The notes beneath the pieces are model-generated. The model was not told where the DNA came from, searched no databases, and saw only the letters and a list, made by a program, of their open reading frames with translations. Position numbers and translations under genes: made by a program. Source: Bacillus bingmayongensis (lineage in GTDB: Bacteria > Bacillota > Bacilli > Bacillales > Bacillaceae_G). Taken from it: DNA of 64,000 bases. Shown here piece after piece: positions 10,220-18,739 of the stretch. Positions within the stretch are counted from its first letter, which is position 1; every line of letters begins with the position of its first letter. The stretch lies in the NCBI RefSeq assembly GCF_000299035.1, contig NZ_JH921518.1, positions 780,439 to 844,438 on the forward strand, in the 5' to 3' direction.

Positions 10220-11634
10220 TTCATTACCTCCAAAAGAGCTTTCGCTTTATTTAACGTCTCCTCATATTCAGAGGTTGGGTTGGAATCATAGACAATACCT
10301 GCTCCCGCCTGCACATATGCTTTTTGATCCTTTACAACCATTGTGCGAATCGCAAGCGCCATATCAAGGTTTCCGGAAAAAGCTATATATCCTACCGCTC
10401 CGGCATACACATTTCTTTTTTCAGTTTCTAATCCATTTATAATCTCCATCGCCCTAATTTTCGGTGCTCCAGATACAGTACCAGCCGGCAAACAGTAGGC
10501 TAATGCGTCAAAACAATCCATCTGTTTTCGCAATGTTCCGGAAACTTCAGATACAATATGCATGACATGTGAGTACTTCTCTACTTTCATATACTTATCG
10601 AGCCCAACAGAGCCGACTTCGCTCACCCGCCCGATATCATTTCGCCCTAAATCTACTAGCATCATATGTTCTGCACGCTCTTTTTCATTTGCTAAGAGCT
10701 CTTTCGCGATCTCTTCATCCTCCGCTTTTGTTTTTCCGCGTGGTCTTGTTCCTGCAATCGGATTTGTCATCACCTTATCATCTCGTACTGAAAGTAAGCT
10801 TTCCGGTGAAGAACCAAGTACAACATAATCCTGGAAATCAATATAAAACATATACGGTGATGGATTTGCAATGCGAAGTTTGCGATAGAGCGCAAATGAA
10901 TCGCCTATAAATTCACTTTGCAAACGCTGAGATAACACCACTTGAAAAATATCACCAGCTCGAATGTATTCTTTTGCCTTCTCTACCATTTCGCAAAATT
11001 TTTCTTCTGTTATAGAAGAAGTAAAGGCTAGGGAAGGCGGCATTTCTGACACTTGTTCCTTCGCTCCTTTTAAAATACCTCGTTTATATACCTGCAGTCT
11101 CTCATACACTTCTTCAAAAGAGTCTGTATCATCTTCTCTGTATACATATACAAACGATAATTTTTGACGTAAATGATCGTATACAATAAACTCCCGATAC
11201 AATAATATATGAACTTCTGGAATATCTACCGGGTCAAACAGTTCTTCTCCAATATCTTCATATTGCCGAATCACATCATAACCAATATATCCAACTGCCC
11301 CTCCGCAAAATGGAAATGGACTTTCTACCCCTGATGGCGCAAGGGCTTTTTTTAATACTTGTAATACATTTTCTTCTATCTGCTTCGTTCTACCATTTAT
11401 CGTAATCTCTACCTTCGCACCGCTACTTTTGATTTCTCCATATGGATCACATCCTAAATAGGAATAACGACCTTTATCTTGATGAAGCTGCGAGCTTTCG
11501 AGTAAAAATTTTTTCTCACCTTTCATCTGGCGATATAAAGCAATCGGCGTTACGCTATCTCCTTCTTCTTCATCAATTACAAGAAATGTTTTCCCTTGTT
11601 TCTTTTGTATCATAAATTGTTCTGTCGTTATCAT
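10216..11634 (-). CDS. trpE: Anthranilate synthase component I
   Basis: 472 residues from the ATG at 11634. That start has GAGGTGA at the right distance and lies just after the leader terminator; the longer reading runs into the T-box leader. TrpE makes anthranilate from chorismate. The N-terminal LLESS (about 43-47) is the tryptophan feedback-binding motif. The C-terminal catalytic domain shows GRNDIGRVSEVGSV (about 338-351) and CLPAGTVSGAPKIRAME (about 380-396). It is the first gene of the operon. Control is expected both by attenuation in the leader and by feedback inhibition. Confidence 0.95.
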   Translation of the reverse strand: MITTEQFMIQKKQGKTFLVIDEEEGDSVTPIALYRQMKGEKKFLLESSQLHQDKGRYSYLGCDPYGEIKSSGAKVEITINGRTKQIEENVLQVLKKALAPSGVESPFPFCGGAVGYIGYDVIRQYEDIGEELFDPVDIPEVHILLYREFIVYDHLRQKLSFVYVYREDDTDSFEEVYERLQVYKRGILKGAKEQVSEMPPSLAFTSSITEEKFCEMVEKAKEYIRAGDIFQVVLSQRLQSEFIGDSFALYRKLRIANPSPYMFYIDFQDYVVLGSSPESLLSVRDDKVMTNPIAGTRPRGKTKAEDEEIAKELLANEKERAEHMMLVDLGRNDIGRVSEVGSVGLDKYMKVEKYSHVMHIVSEVSGTLRKQMDCFDALAYCLPAGTVSGAPKIRAMEIINGLETEKRNVYAGAVGYIAFSGNLDMALAIRTMVVKDQKAYVQAGAGIVYDSNPTSEYEETLNKAKALLEVMK

Positions 11635-11654
11635 GACTTTCACCTCACTCTGAA

Positions 11655-11930
11655 AAATAAAAAAGTCCCCTACATATCGAAATATGTAGAGGACGATAAA
11701 TTTACCGTGGTACCACCTCATGTTGGATGCAGAAGCATCCCGCTTTATTCAGGTACAAATATATACCTTATCCTTGTAACGGCGGAACCCGGGTTGCCTA
11801 CTTATATCTGTTCAGCATACCTCTCGTAAGCCCATTCCGCATATGGCACCGCACCGGGCTCCCACTTATCCCCGACTCTCTGGAACGTCTCCAATATACG
11901 TACTCTTCTTACTTAAACGATTTTACTTAT
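11655..11930 (-). ncRNA. T-box riboswitch 2 (tRNA-Trp), proximal to trpE
   Basis: The T-box core AGGTGGTACCACGG is at 11705-11718. A terminator with 13-bp arms GTCC(T/C)CTACATAT and six U residues follows at 11655-11694. Upstream are Stem I landmarks: AAGAGTACG, CAGAGAG, and GCGGAATGGGC, where UGG can act as the specifier codon. Uncharged tRNA-Trp should stabilise the antiterminator and let trpE be transcribed. It is the second of two complete T-boxes in series. Confidence 0.9.
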
Positions 11931-12016
11931 TCATTTTTATATGGGATGTTCAAAAATTCCGTTAAAGATAACTATCGCATTTCTTTATCCTCCTCTTTGA
12001 ACAAACATTTATACAC

Positions 12017-12285
12017 AAAAAGGGAGTACTCATCCTATAGAAAGGACGGGTACTCCCGTGGTGCCACCTTAATTCGTTACAAATGTAACGCACTTTGCCG
12101 TATCAAAAGTTAATACGTGTCTCTTGTATCGATGAGATCATGTCGCCAAAGCCTACTTCTTTCGGTTCGGTTTGGAAGCTCCGAAGGCCATTCCATATTA
12201 ATTCCATACTGATTCGCACCAACCATCAGCTCTCTGACATGTTCATAATATGTACTCTTCTTCATCAACGCTTGCATTTTTTTAA
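12017..12285 (-). ncRNA. T-box riboswitch 1 (tRNA-Trp), promoter-proximal
   Basis: The T-box core AGGTGGCACCACGG is at 12056-12069. The terminator GGGAGTAC/GTACTCCC with TTTTTG follows at 12017-12057. Stem I landmarks are AAGAGTACATA, CAGAGAGCTGATGG and ATGGAATGGCC, with UGG as the apparent specifier. It lies just after the promoter at 12295-12324. Tandem tRNA-Trp T-boxes before trp operons are known in the B. cereus group; they sharpen the response to tRNA charging. Confidence 0.9.
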
Positions 12286-12294
12286 GTTGAACTC

Positions 12295-12324
12295 ATTATA
12301 TTCCTTTCCTTTTTCATAAGTCAA
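12295..12324 (-). promoter_or_regulatory. Sigma-A-type promoter of the trp leader
   Basis: TTGACT (12319-12324) and TATAAT (12295-12300) are separated by 18 bases on the minus strand. Transcription would start near 12288, immediately before the first T-box. Confidence 0.75.
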
Positions 12325-12426
12325 TAATTTTTTTAAAATTTTTATTTATTTCTCCATTCAATATTATATTGACAAAACAACCTGTTTCTATGTAAATATA
12401 ATAAATACTCTATTAATATTAAGGTT

Positions 12427-12522
12427 TTTTGTCAGAAAATTATATATTCTAAAAATAAAACGATGTCAAAAAACGCTTACATTTCAGAAAATTCATATTT
12501 GTATATGGATTTTCTGAAATAA
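12427..12522. promoter_or_regulatory. Three CodY-like boxes upstream of putP
   Basis: Compared with the CodY motif AATTTTCWGAAAATT: 12479-12493 (ACATTTCAGAAAATT) has two mismatches, 12427-12441 (TTTTGTCAGAAAATT) has three, and 12508-12522 (GATTTTCTGAAATAA) has four. They cluster just before the putP start. CodY control of proline uptake is known in B. subtilis; control here is inferred. Confidence 0.55.
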
Positions 12523-12584
12523 TCATGATAGATTATAAACATGCAAAGTTCATCAAAAGACATTACAAAAGGAAGGGGTACTAC

Positions 12585-14051
12585 ATGAGTACGCAGATGT
12601 TAATTTTAATTTCTATCTCTATTTACATGCTCGGGATGCTAGTTATTGGCTATTTTGCCTATAAACAAACATCCAACTTAACAGATTATATGCTTGGCGG
12701 GCGTACACTAGGCCCCGCAGTAACAGCATTAAGTGCTGGAGCAGCCGATATGAGCGGCTGGCTGTTAATGGGATTACCCGGTGCAATGTTTAGCGTTGGA
12801 TTAAGTAGTAGCTGGATTGCGATTGGCCTAACACTTGGCGCCTACGCAAACTGGATCTATGTCGCTCCTCGCTTACGTACCTACTCAGAAATAGCAAACA
12901 ACTCTATTACTATTCCAGAATTTTTAGAGCATCGTTTCCATGATGCATCTCATATGCTACGTCTTGTTTCTGGACTTGTTATTATGATCTTTTTCACATT
13001 TTATGTAGCTTCAGGATTCGTCTCAGGTGCTGTATTATTCGAAAATTCATTTGGCTTAAATTATCATGTCGGATTACTTATTGTTGGAGGCGTTGTTGTA
13101 GCTTACACATTATTCGGCGGCTTCTTAGCTGTAAGTTGGACAGACTTCGTTCAAGGTATCATTATGGTGGTTGCTCTTGTACTTGTTCCAGTCGTAACAA
13201 TTATGCATGTAAACGGCCTTGGACCAGCATTTGATACAATTAAATCTATTGACCCAGCGCTATTAGATATTTTTAAAGGAACATCCGTATTAGGTATTAT
13301 TTCATTATTCGCCTGGGGTCTTGGTTATGCTGGACAACCTCATATTATCGTGCGCTTTATGGCTATTTCATCTGTAAAAGAAATTAAAAGTGCACGCCGA
13401 ATTGGTATGGGCTGGATGATTTTCTCTGTAGCAGGAGCTATGTTTACTGGCCTTATCGGTATCGCTTACTATTCAAAAGCGGGATTAAAGCTCTCTGATC
13501 CAGAAACAATTTTCGTTGAACTAGGTAACATTTTATTCCATCCATTAATTACTGGATTTTTATTAGCAGCGATTTTAGCGGCTATTATGAGTACAATCTC
13601 TTCTCAGCTTCTTGTTACATCAAGTGCAGTAACGGAAGACATATATAGAACATTCTTTAAACGTTCTGCATCTGATCGCGAGCTTGTATTTGTTGGTCGT
13701 ATGGCCGTTCTTGTTATTGCACTTATTGGTTGTGGATTAGCATTTAAACAAAACGACACAATCCTATCGCTTGTTGGCTATGCTTGGGCTGGCTTTGGTT
13801 CTTCATTTGGTCCTGTCGTTTTACTAAGCTTGTACTGGAAACGCATGACAAAATGGGGTGCGCTAGCTGGGATGATTGCTGGAGCTGCAACAGTTATTAC
13901 GTGGACACAATTTAAGTTTTTAAAAGATTTCCTATATGAAATGATTCCAGGTTTCACAGCAAGTTTACTAGCAATTGTTATCGTTAGTTTACTAACAAAA
14001 TCTTCAAAAGAAGTTGAAAAGCAGTTCGAGGAATTCGAAAAAACTGCATAA
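12585..14051 (+). CDS. putP: Sodium/proline symporter
   Basis: 488 residues from the ATG at 12585, preceded by GGAAGGGG. The reading from 12525 overlaps the CodY-like boxes and lacks a ribosome site. It is a member of the sodium:solute symporter family with about 13 membrane segments. Landmarks are YMLGGRTLGPAVTALSAGAADMSGW (split, about 35-60), LLMGLPGAMF, FGGFLAVSWTDFVQG (about 184-198) and AAILAAIMSTISSQLLV (about 333-349). These match PutP/OpuE proteins, which import proline with sodium. It may serve nutrition or osmoprotection; the CodY-like boxes favour nutrition. It has its own terminator. Confidence 0.92.
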   Translation: MSTQMLILISISIYMLGMLVIGYFAYKQTSNLTDYMLGGRTLGPAVTALSAGAADMSGWLLMGLPGAMFSVGLSSSWIAIGLTLGAYANWIYVAPRLRTYSEIANNSITIPEFLEHRFHDASHMLRLVSGLVIMIFFTFYVASGFVSGAVLFENSFGLNYHVGLLIVGGVVVAYTLFGGFLAVSWTDFVQGIIMVVALVLVPVVTIMHVNGLGPAFDTIKSIDPALLDIFKGTSVLGIISLFAWGLGYAGQPHIIVRFMAISSVKEIKSARRIGMGWMIFSVAGAMFTGLIGIAYYSKAGLKLSDPETIFVELGNILFHPLITGFLLAAILAAIMSTISSQLLVTSSAVTEDIYRTFFKRSASDRELVFVGRMAVLVIALIGCGLAFKQNDTILSLVGYAWAGFGSSFGPVVLLSLYWKRMTKWGALAGMIAGAATVITWTQFKFLKDFLYEMIPGFTASLLAIVIVSLLTKSSKEVEKQFEEFEKTA

Positions 14052-14066
14052 TATTTTTAGAATAGA

Positions 14067-14109
14067 GAACCTCCGCTTTTATGATAAAAGCGGAGGTTCC
14101 TTTCTTTTA
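14067..14109 (+). terminator. putP terminator
   Basis: A 14-bp stem GAACCTCCGCTTTT with a five-base loop is followed by CTTTCTTTTATT. Confidence 0.85.
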
Positions 14110-14229
14110 TTCATTGTTCGACAATTTCCTCCTTGAAATTAACAATTTCTTTATATTTCGTTAAATTTACCATAACACTACTTCGTTATAGTATTAGTAC
14201 CAACCCTTATACAGAAAGGAGATTTCAGA

Positions 14230-14619
14230 ATGATGGCATCACTACAACACCAAAACTCAAAAAAACTATCACTTATTACAAATGCTTCTTGTCCAAACAT
14301 ACAGTCAAAACCTCAAATTTCACTCGCTCCTTCTGTTGTATCTGTAATTGGTGTGCATATACAAAAAAATAAACTAAAAATAAAAGTAGGACAAAGCGCT
14401 GAATTATCTGCTTCTGTTCTCCCGATTCAAGCAACAAACCAAGAGCTTATATGGAAAAATATGAACCATGACGTCATAACAGTTATCACAGAGAAGGACA
14501 AAGTAATTATAACGGGAAAGAACCCTGGACGGGCCGTCATTATCGTAACAACTGCTGAAGGGAAATTTCGAGATTTATGTGTCGTTCAAGTTCATCCTTT
14601 TATAACAAATCCGAAATAA
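14230..14619 (+). CDS. Small Ig-like (BIG2-type) domain protein
   Basis: 129 residues. AAGGAGAT lies seven bases before the ATG. Residues about 38-122 form one bacterial Ig-like group 2 domain: [13 protein letters not shown] near the start, LIWKN in the middle and [13 protein letters not shown] near the end. No signal peptide, membrane segment or sorting motif is visible, which is unusual for this domain because most copies are in secreted proteins. The first 35 residues are polar and Ser/Gln-rich. It is monocistronic. Function unknown; a spore-surface or cytosolic structural role is possible. Confidence 0.65.
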   Translation: MMASLQHQNSKKLSLITNASCPNIQSKPQISLAPSVVSVIGVHIQKNKLKIKVGQSAELSASVLPIQATNQELIWKNMNHDVITVITEKDKVIITGKNPGRAVIIVTTAEGKFRDLCVVQVHPFITNPK

Positions 14620-14663
14620 ATTTCTTTCTTTGTTTTAGTTCATGTAATTCTTAGTATGAAGTT

Positions 14664-14699
14664 AAAAAGAAGAGTGGCCCTTAAGACCACTCTTCTCAC
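14664..14699 (-). terminator. Terminator of the PH-domain membrane protein gene
   Basis: AGAAGAGTGG and CCACTCTTCT form a 10-bp stem. On the minus strand it is followed by TTTTTAAC, right after the stop at 14708. Confidence 0.7.
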
Positions 14700-14707
14700 T
14701 CACTTAT

Positions 14708-15112
14708 TCAATGGTTTTCTACTTCAATTTGCGGATGAATATTTTTTAAAACAGAAACAAATTGCCGCTTATCTTTCGGTGAAACAAGTGCTGCTTCAAA
14801 TTGAGAACCATAAAGTATTTCAAGTCTATCAAAAGACAGTACAGGAGCTGCTAGTGGATTTTGGGTTGTTGTAATCTTTCTTATATCTTTGATTGAAATT
14901 CTTTTTTTCATCGGGCCATAGCGCATGATGATTTGTTCCTTTTCTACCTTATACCCTGTTGTAAACCAGCTCCAAATGAGAAGAATCGCAAAAGGAACCG
15001 TGAAGAATAGAAGAAAATAATCTCTCCCTGCAAGAAAAGGAGCAAAACAAGCAGCTACCCCCGCCAAATAAATTGGATATAACCATGCATCTTTTTTAGA
15101 TGGAAAGTACAT
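14708..15112 (-). CDS. PH domain-containing membrane protein (DUF1200/YyaB-like)
   Basis: 134 residues. Two hydrophobic segments at about 11-27 and 32-50 form a hairpin. They are followed by TGYKVEKEQIIMRYGPMKKRISIKDIRKI, split around residue 65, the start of a bacterial PH-like domain (about 52-128). The build matches the small bPH proteins related to B. subtilis YyaB. No function is established. The gene is monocistronic with its own terminator. Confidence 0.65.
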   Translation of the reverse strand: MYFPSKKDAWLYPIYLAGVAACFAPFLAGRDYFLLFFTVPFAILLIWSWFTTGYKVEKEQIIMRYGPMKKRISIKDIRKITTTQNPLAAPVLSFDRLEILYGSQFEAALVSPKDKRQFVSVLKNIHPQIEVENH

Positions 15113-15349
15113 ATAAAACCACCTCTACACCCATTATATACCAAATTCTATTAAAAGACTTACCAACTATATAAAATTATTTAATTTTAAAAACTAAAAC
15201 ACGTATAACCCCGTTCTGATTTTAAGAAGGGGTTTTTAAATTTAAGTGTTATTGCACAATTGTGCCCTATTCTGGAATGGTCCTTTACTAACATTACCTC
15301 GTGAAGCCCTTTTCATTTTTCTTGTGCTTTTTGTCTCCAGAATAGTAGT
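15113..15349. other. Intergenic region with an orphan terminator
   Basis: No gene is supported. A plus-strand terminator-like hairpin (ACCCCGTTCT/AGAAGGGGT plus TTTTTAAATTT) is at 15209-15239 with no intact plus-strand gene before it, suggesting that a gene has been lost here. Confidence 0.35.
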
Positions 15350-15450
15350 TTAATACCGAACAGTTGGGGTAAGCATAACATAAATCGAGACAGCTGCCAC
15401 TGCACAGATAATTGCTACGCCCCACAGTGCAATTCACCAAGCCTCGGTGA
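15350..15450 (-). pseudogene. C-terminal relic of a membrane transporter
   Basis: On the minus strand, one frame reads FTEAW, then a stop, then IALWGVAIICAVAAVSI and YVMLTP before a second stop at 15350. That is a clean transmembrane helix with the look of the last segment of a major facilitator protein. The rest of the gene is absent. It sits directly downstream of the VOC gene in the same GC-richer patch, so both may have arrived together. Confidence 0.35.
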
Positions 15451-15475
15451 ACTGTGAATGCCGTCGGGACGAGGG

Positions 15476-15892
15476 TCACGCTTTTCTGGTCGAACCCAGA
15501 ACCTCTAAATAGTGCTGATTGTACATAATGCCTAAGATGTTCCCAAAGGGATCGACCACGGAAGCAGTAATGAACCCCTCGCCGCGCTCTGTGGGTGCCT
15601 CGTACTCTTTCGCTCCCATAGACAGCAGCTTTTTGAAAGTTACTGTTACATCGTCGACGTGCCAGTACACTACAGCACCGGCCGGGCCGGTCGCTGAACC
15701 ATCGGGCGCGTAGCGGCTATCTATCAGGCCCAGCTCGTGCTGGTAGTCGCCAAGGCGAAACTCGGCATATCCTGGACGTTCGAAGTATGGTTCGATGCCT
15801 AATAACTCAGCGTACCACTTCTTTGCCGCTGCCAGATCATCCGTCCAAAAACTGACTGTGGTTAGTCCACGTAATGTTTGTGTGTCGCTCAT
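15476..15892 (-). CDS. VOC family (glyoxalase/bleomycin-resistance fold) protein
   Basis: 138 residues. AAGGAGGA precedes the ATG. It is a single glyoxalase-like module with LTTVSFWTDDLAAAKKWYAELLG at the start (split around residue 20) and VVDPFGNILGIMYN near the end, the usual GN-containing metal-site strand. Base composition is clearly more GC-rich than its neighbours (codons such as GGC, GCG, CCG), and an MFS-like relic follows. This points to acquisition from a higher-GC organism. The substrate is unknown; members include dioxygenases, glyoxalases and antibiotic-binding proteins. Confidence 0.75.
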   Translation of the reverse strand: MSDTQTLRGLTTVSFWTDDLAAAKKWYAELLGIEPYFERPGYAEFRLGDYQHELGLIDSRYAPDGSATGPAGAVVYWHVDDVTVTFKKLLSMGAKEYEAPTERGEGFITASVVDPFGNILGIMYNQHYLEVLGSTRKA

Positions 15893-16091
15893 AATCGATT
15901 TCCTCCTTAATGTTGAGTAGCATGTACCGATGCTAAACTAAATAACATCTTCTGAATTAAGTTCAATTTACTTACGAATAATCCTTTCTCTTATTCAAGA
16001 AGATGGCCCTTTAATGGAATACTATGACTGACGTTTGTGAACATCTTTATTGTAAATGTAACGATTTTATTGTTACTCAACAAAAAGAAGA

Positions 16092-16228
16092 TCTTCACTC
16101 GTGTTCTCTCTTTGATTCCACTTGGCATGGGGCTAAAAAAGGAACTGACCGCTTCTATACACGGCCGAATCCTCTCTCCCACCCAAAAAGAAAGTTTTTT
16201 ATATCAGTTTTTCAATTTATATAGAAAA
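16092..16228. repeat. Dispersed intergenic repeat R2, copy a
   Basis: About 135 bp closely matches 51470-51598. Shared blocks include TTCTCTCTTTG, GGCATGGG/AGCATGGG, CTGACCGCTTCT, AATCCTCTCTCCCA and CCAAAAAGAA. On the minus strand both copies contain a short reading frame starting MGERI, probably a fortuitous part of the repeat. The ends are not sharply defined. Confidence 0.6.
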
Positions 16229-16256
16229 AAGCTGTTAGGATTGCCCCTAACAGCCT
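16222..16256 (-). terminator. Terminator of the EamA transporter gene
   Basis: GCTGTTAGG and CCTAACAGC flank a short loop, followed on the minus strand by TTTTTTC, 20 bases after the stop. Confidence 0.75.
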
Positions 16257-16276
16257 ACTAATTATCTATAAATACG

Positions 16277-17188
16277 CTACAGCTCTTGCGTAAATGCTGC
16301 ACTTTGTACTGTTTCTTGCTGCACCCGTTTTTGCTGTTGCAGCAAGAAAATAAACACACCACATAATACGAGAACGCTACCCATAATTTGCATACTATTC
16401 AGCTTCTCACCTAATAAGAAAAAGGCAAGTATTGACGCCCCAACAGGTTCTCCTAAAATACTCATTGAAATTGTCGTCGCATTCACATAATTTAATAGCC
16501 AATTATTAATCATATGTGAGGCTGTTGGTACAATCGCAAGCAAAATGAAAATCCACCAGTCCCATGTAGAATATCCTGTAAACGGCACACTCATTACTAC
16601 GTTATAAATAGCGATAAATATCCCCGCAAATGCAAACACAGTAAAACTATAAATCCAGTGTGAAACTTTTTTTACTGTTGTTTGCCCAATGAATAAATAA
16701 CCAACAACTGCAATTACACTTAAAAAGGATAAAATATCTCCAATTATCGCTTGTCTGCTTAATCCTAAATCTCCCCATCCAATGCACATCACACCAAGAA
16801 TCGCAATTCCCATTGTTACAACTGCCGAATATGTCGTCCTTTCTTTAAACAGAAAAAAACCGCCAACTAGCGATACAATGGGCTGGAGCGCTAAAATAAT
16901 CGTTGAGCTTGCTACAGTTGTAAATTTTAAAGATGCAAACCATAACAGAAAATGAATTGCTAAAAAGAATCCTGACCCTATCAAAAACAACCAATCTCGC
17001 CTTTGAATCCCTCGAAACTCTTCACGTTTCTTCCAAACGATAGGAAGCATAAAGAGTACAATGATCCATAATCGATACATGCTTAAAATTGAAGATGGTG
17101 CTGAAGACATCTTTACGAAAACAGCTGCAAATGAAATGGCTATAATGGAAACTGCTAACGGTAATGCAATTGATTTTTCTTGTTTCAA
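16277..17188 (-). CDS. EamA/DMT-family transporter
   Basis: 303 residues with ten hydrophobic segments arranged as two five-helix EamA repeats (about 10-140 and 150-285). Landmarks are the early SMYRLW stretch, FLLWFASLKFTTVASST around 80-96, and ILGEPVGASILAFFLLGE around 246-263, which is the typical end of the second repeat. Such proteins usually export metabolites or amino acids; the substrate is unknown. The gene is single and has its own terminator. Confidence 0.85.
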   Translation of the reverse strand: MKQEKSIALPLAVSIIAISFAAVFVKMSSAPSSILSMYRLWIIVLFMLPIVWKKREEFRGIQRRDWLFLIGSGFFLAIHFLLWFASLKFTTVASSTIILALQPIVSLVGGFFLFKERTTYSAVVTMGIAILGVMCIGWGDLGLSRQAIIGDILSFLSVIAVVGYLFIGQTTVKKVSHWIYSFTVFAFAGIFIAIYNVVMSVPFTGYSTWDWWIFILLAIVPTASHMINNWLLNYVNATTISMSILGEPVGASILAFFLLGEKLNSMQIMGSVLVLCGVFIFLLQQQKRVQQETVQSAAFTQEL

Positions 17189-17395
17189 ATTGATTTCGCC
17201 CCTCTCCCCTGTAAAAATCCCACTTCATTATAGCTTTTTTCTTTTATCATATAAATACTAATTTTTTAGATTCTTCACACCATTATGGTAAAATATAAAA
17301 TGAGAAGCACAGCAGTGAATGTGGCCTTTCATTTTCACTATTCGCGCTGCCCTCACGGAGCAAAACACAGTATATTTTTATTTAGGGGGATTTAC

Positions 17396-18127
17396 ATGAA
17401 TCAAGCAACAGGGAAAATCGAAGAACTTTCATTTTACAGTACATCGCTTCAAGAAGAGATGACACTTCTCGTCTATTTACCAGCTAATTATACGCCGCTG
17501 CACAAGCACACCGTTGTCATTGCACAGGATGGAAGAGATTATTTTCAGCTTGGTAAAGCGCACCGCGTAATTGAACGTCTTCGTGAAAATGAAGAAATTG
17601 ACCGAACAATTATTGTCGGTATTCCATATAAAAATGTACACGATCGGAAAGAAAAATACTTTCCAAACGATGTAAAAAATAGCGCATATATTCGTTTCCT
17701 GGCTCACGAACTCGTGCCATATATTGATGAAAATTATCCAACATACCAAATGGGAAAAGGTCGTGTATTAATCGGTGATTCCCTTGGGGGTACAGTGTCC
17801 TTTATGACAGCACTGATGTATCCGCATACATTCGGTAAAGTCGTTATGCAGTCCCCGTTTGTTGACGAAACAGTACTCAATCTAGCGAAAGATTTCACAG
17901 AAACGCAAGCATTAGACATTTATCATGTCATCGGGACAGAGGAAACCGCTGTAAAGAGAACAGATGGGCAAGTTTCTGATTTTGTAGGGCCAAATCGCGA
18001 ATTACACGCACTACTTACAGAGAAAAATTTCACAACACATTATGAAGAATTTGAAGGAAATCATACGTGGAAATATTGGCAGACAGATTTACCAAAAGCA
18101 TTTTCTCATATTCTATCAATGAAATAA
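17396..18127 (+). CDS. yjcH: Alpha/beta-hydrolase esterase, YjcH-like
   Basis: 243 residues from the ATG at 17396, preceded by TAGGGGGAT; the longer frame from 17285 has no ribosome site. It belongs to the esterase-D/enterochelin-esterase-like fold. The nucleophile elbow GDSLGG is at about 122-127, and a late His is in FEGNHTWKYW (about 219-228). VIAQDGRDYF (about 41-50) matches the oxyanion region of the family. The order yjcH-yjcG-yjcF corresponds to a B. subtilis neighbourhood. The physiological substrate is not known. Confidence 0.8.
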   Translation: MNQATGKIEELSFYSTSLQEEMTLLVYLPANYTPLHKHTVVIAQDGRDYFQLGKAHRVIERLRENEEIDRTIIVGIPYKNVHDRKEKYFPNDVKNSAYIRFLAHELVPYIDENYPTYQMGKGRVLIGDSLGGTVSFMTALMYPHTFGKVVMQSPFVDETVLNLAKDFTETQALDIYHVIGTEETAVKRTDGQVSDFVGPNRELHALLTEKNFTTHYEEFEGNHTWKYWQTDLPKAFSHILSMK

Positions 18128-18219
18128 TAGAGAGCAGTGTTCAGAATTATTTGATATAATAGAAAAAGAGATTTATTTTCTTAAAATCTAACTAGACTTA
18201 CAAAGGGAGGAATATAAAG

Positions 18220-18738
18220 ATGAAACTAGGCATTGTAATTTTTCCATCAAAAATGATTCAAGATAAAGCGAACGGATTACGTAAGCGTTATGACCCGCAT
18301 TATGCATTGGTTCCACCACATATCACATTAAAAACACCCTTTGAGGCACCAGATGAACAATTAGAAGCGATTGTTGGGGAACTGCATACAATCGCAAACA
18401 AAACAAATCCGTTTACCCTTCATGTTGGAAAGGTGAGCTCATTTGCACCTGTTAATAATGTTATTTATTTCAAAGTAGAAAAAACACCTGAACTTACATT
18501 CTTAAACGAAGAAATGCATAAAGGATTCTTCACACAAGAACGCGAATACGCTTTTGTACCACATTTAACAATTGGACAAAATTTATCAGATGCAGAGCAT
18601 GCTGATGTATTAGGTCGCTTACGTATGAAAGACTTTTATTATGAGCAACCAATCGACCGTTTCCACCTTCTATACCAATTAGAAAACGAAACATGGACAG
18701 TACATGAAACATTCCATCTTGGAAAGGAGAACAAATAA
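18220..18738 (+). CDS. yjcG: 2H phosphoesterase / 2'-5' RNA ligase family, YjcG
   Basis: 172 residues with both catalytic H-x-T/S motifs of the 2H phosphoesterase family: PPHITLKTPF (about 33-42) and VPHLTIGQN (about 111-119). The family includes LigT-type RNA ligases and cyclic phosphodiesterases; the YjcG substrate is unsettled. AAGGGAGGA precedes the ATG. The next gene, yjcF, starts one base after this stop region, so the two are probably coupled. Confidence 0.88.
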   Translation: MKLGIVIFPSKMIQDKANGLRKRYDPHYALVPPHITLKTPFEAPDEQLEAIVGELHTIANKTNPFTLHVGKVSSFAPVNNVIYFKVEKTPELTFLNEEMHKGFFTQEREYAFVPHLTIGQNLSDAEHADVLGRLRMKDFYYEQPIDRFHLLYQLENETWTVHETFHLGKENK

Positions 18739-18739
18739 T

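Noticed and set aside
11596-12319. Several plus-strand ORFs opposite the trp leader
   Set aside because: The region is fully explained by the two T-boxes and the promoter on the minus strand.
15991-16261. Short frames on both strands around 16.0-16.3 kb
   Set aside because: They lie within repeat R2 and lack ribosome sites; a matching frame exists in the other copy only because the DNA is repeated.
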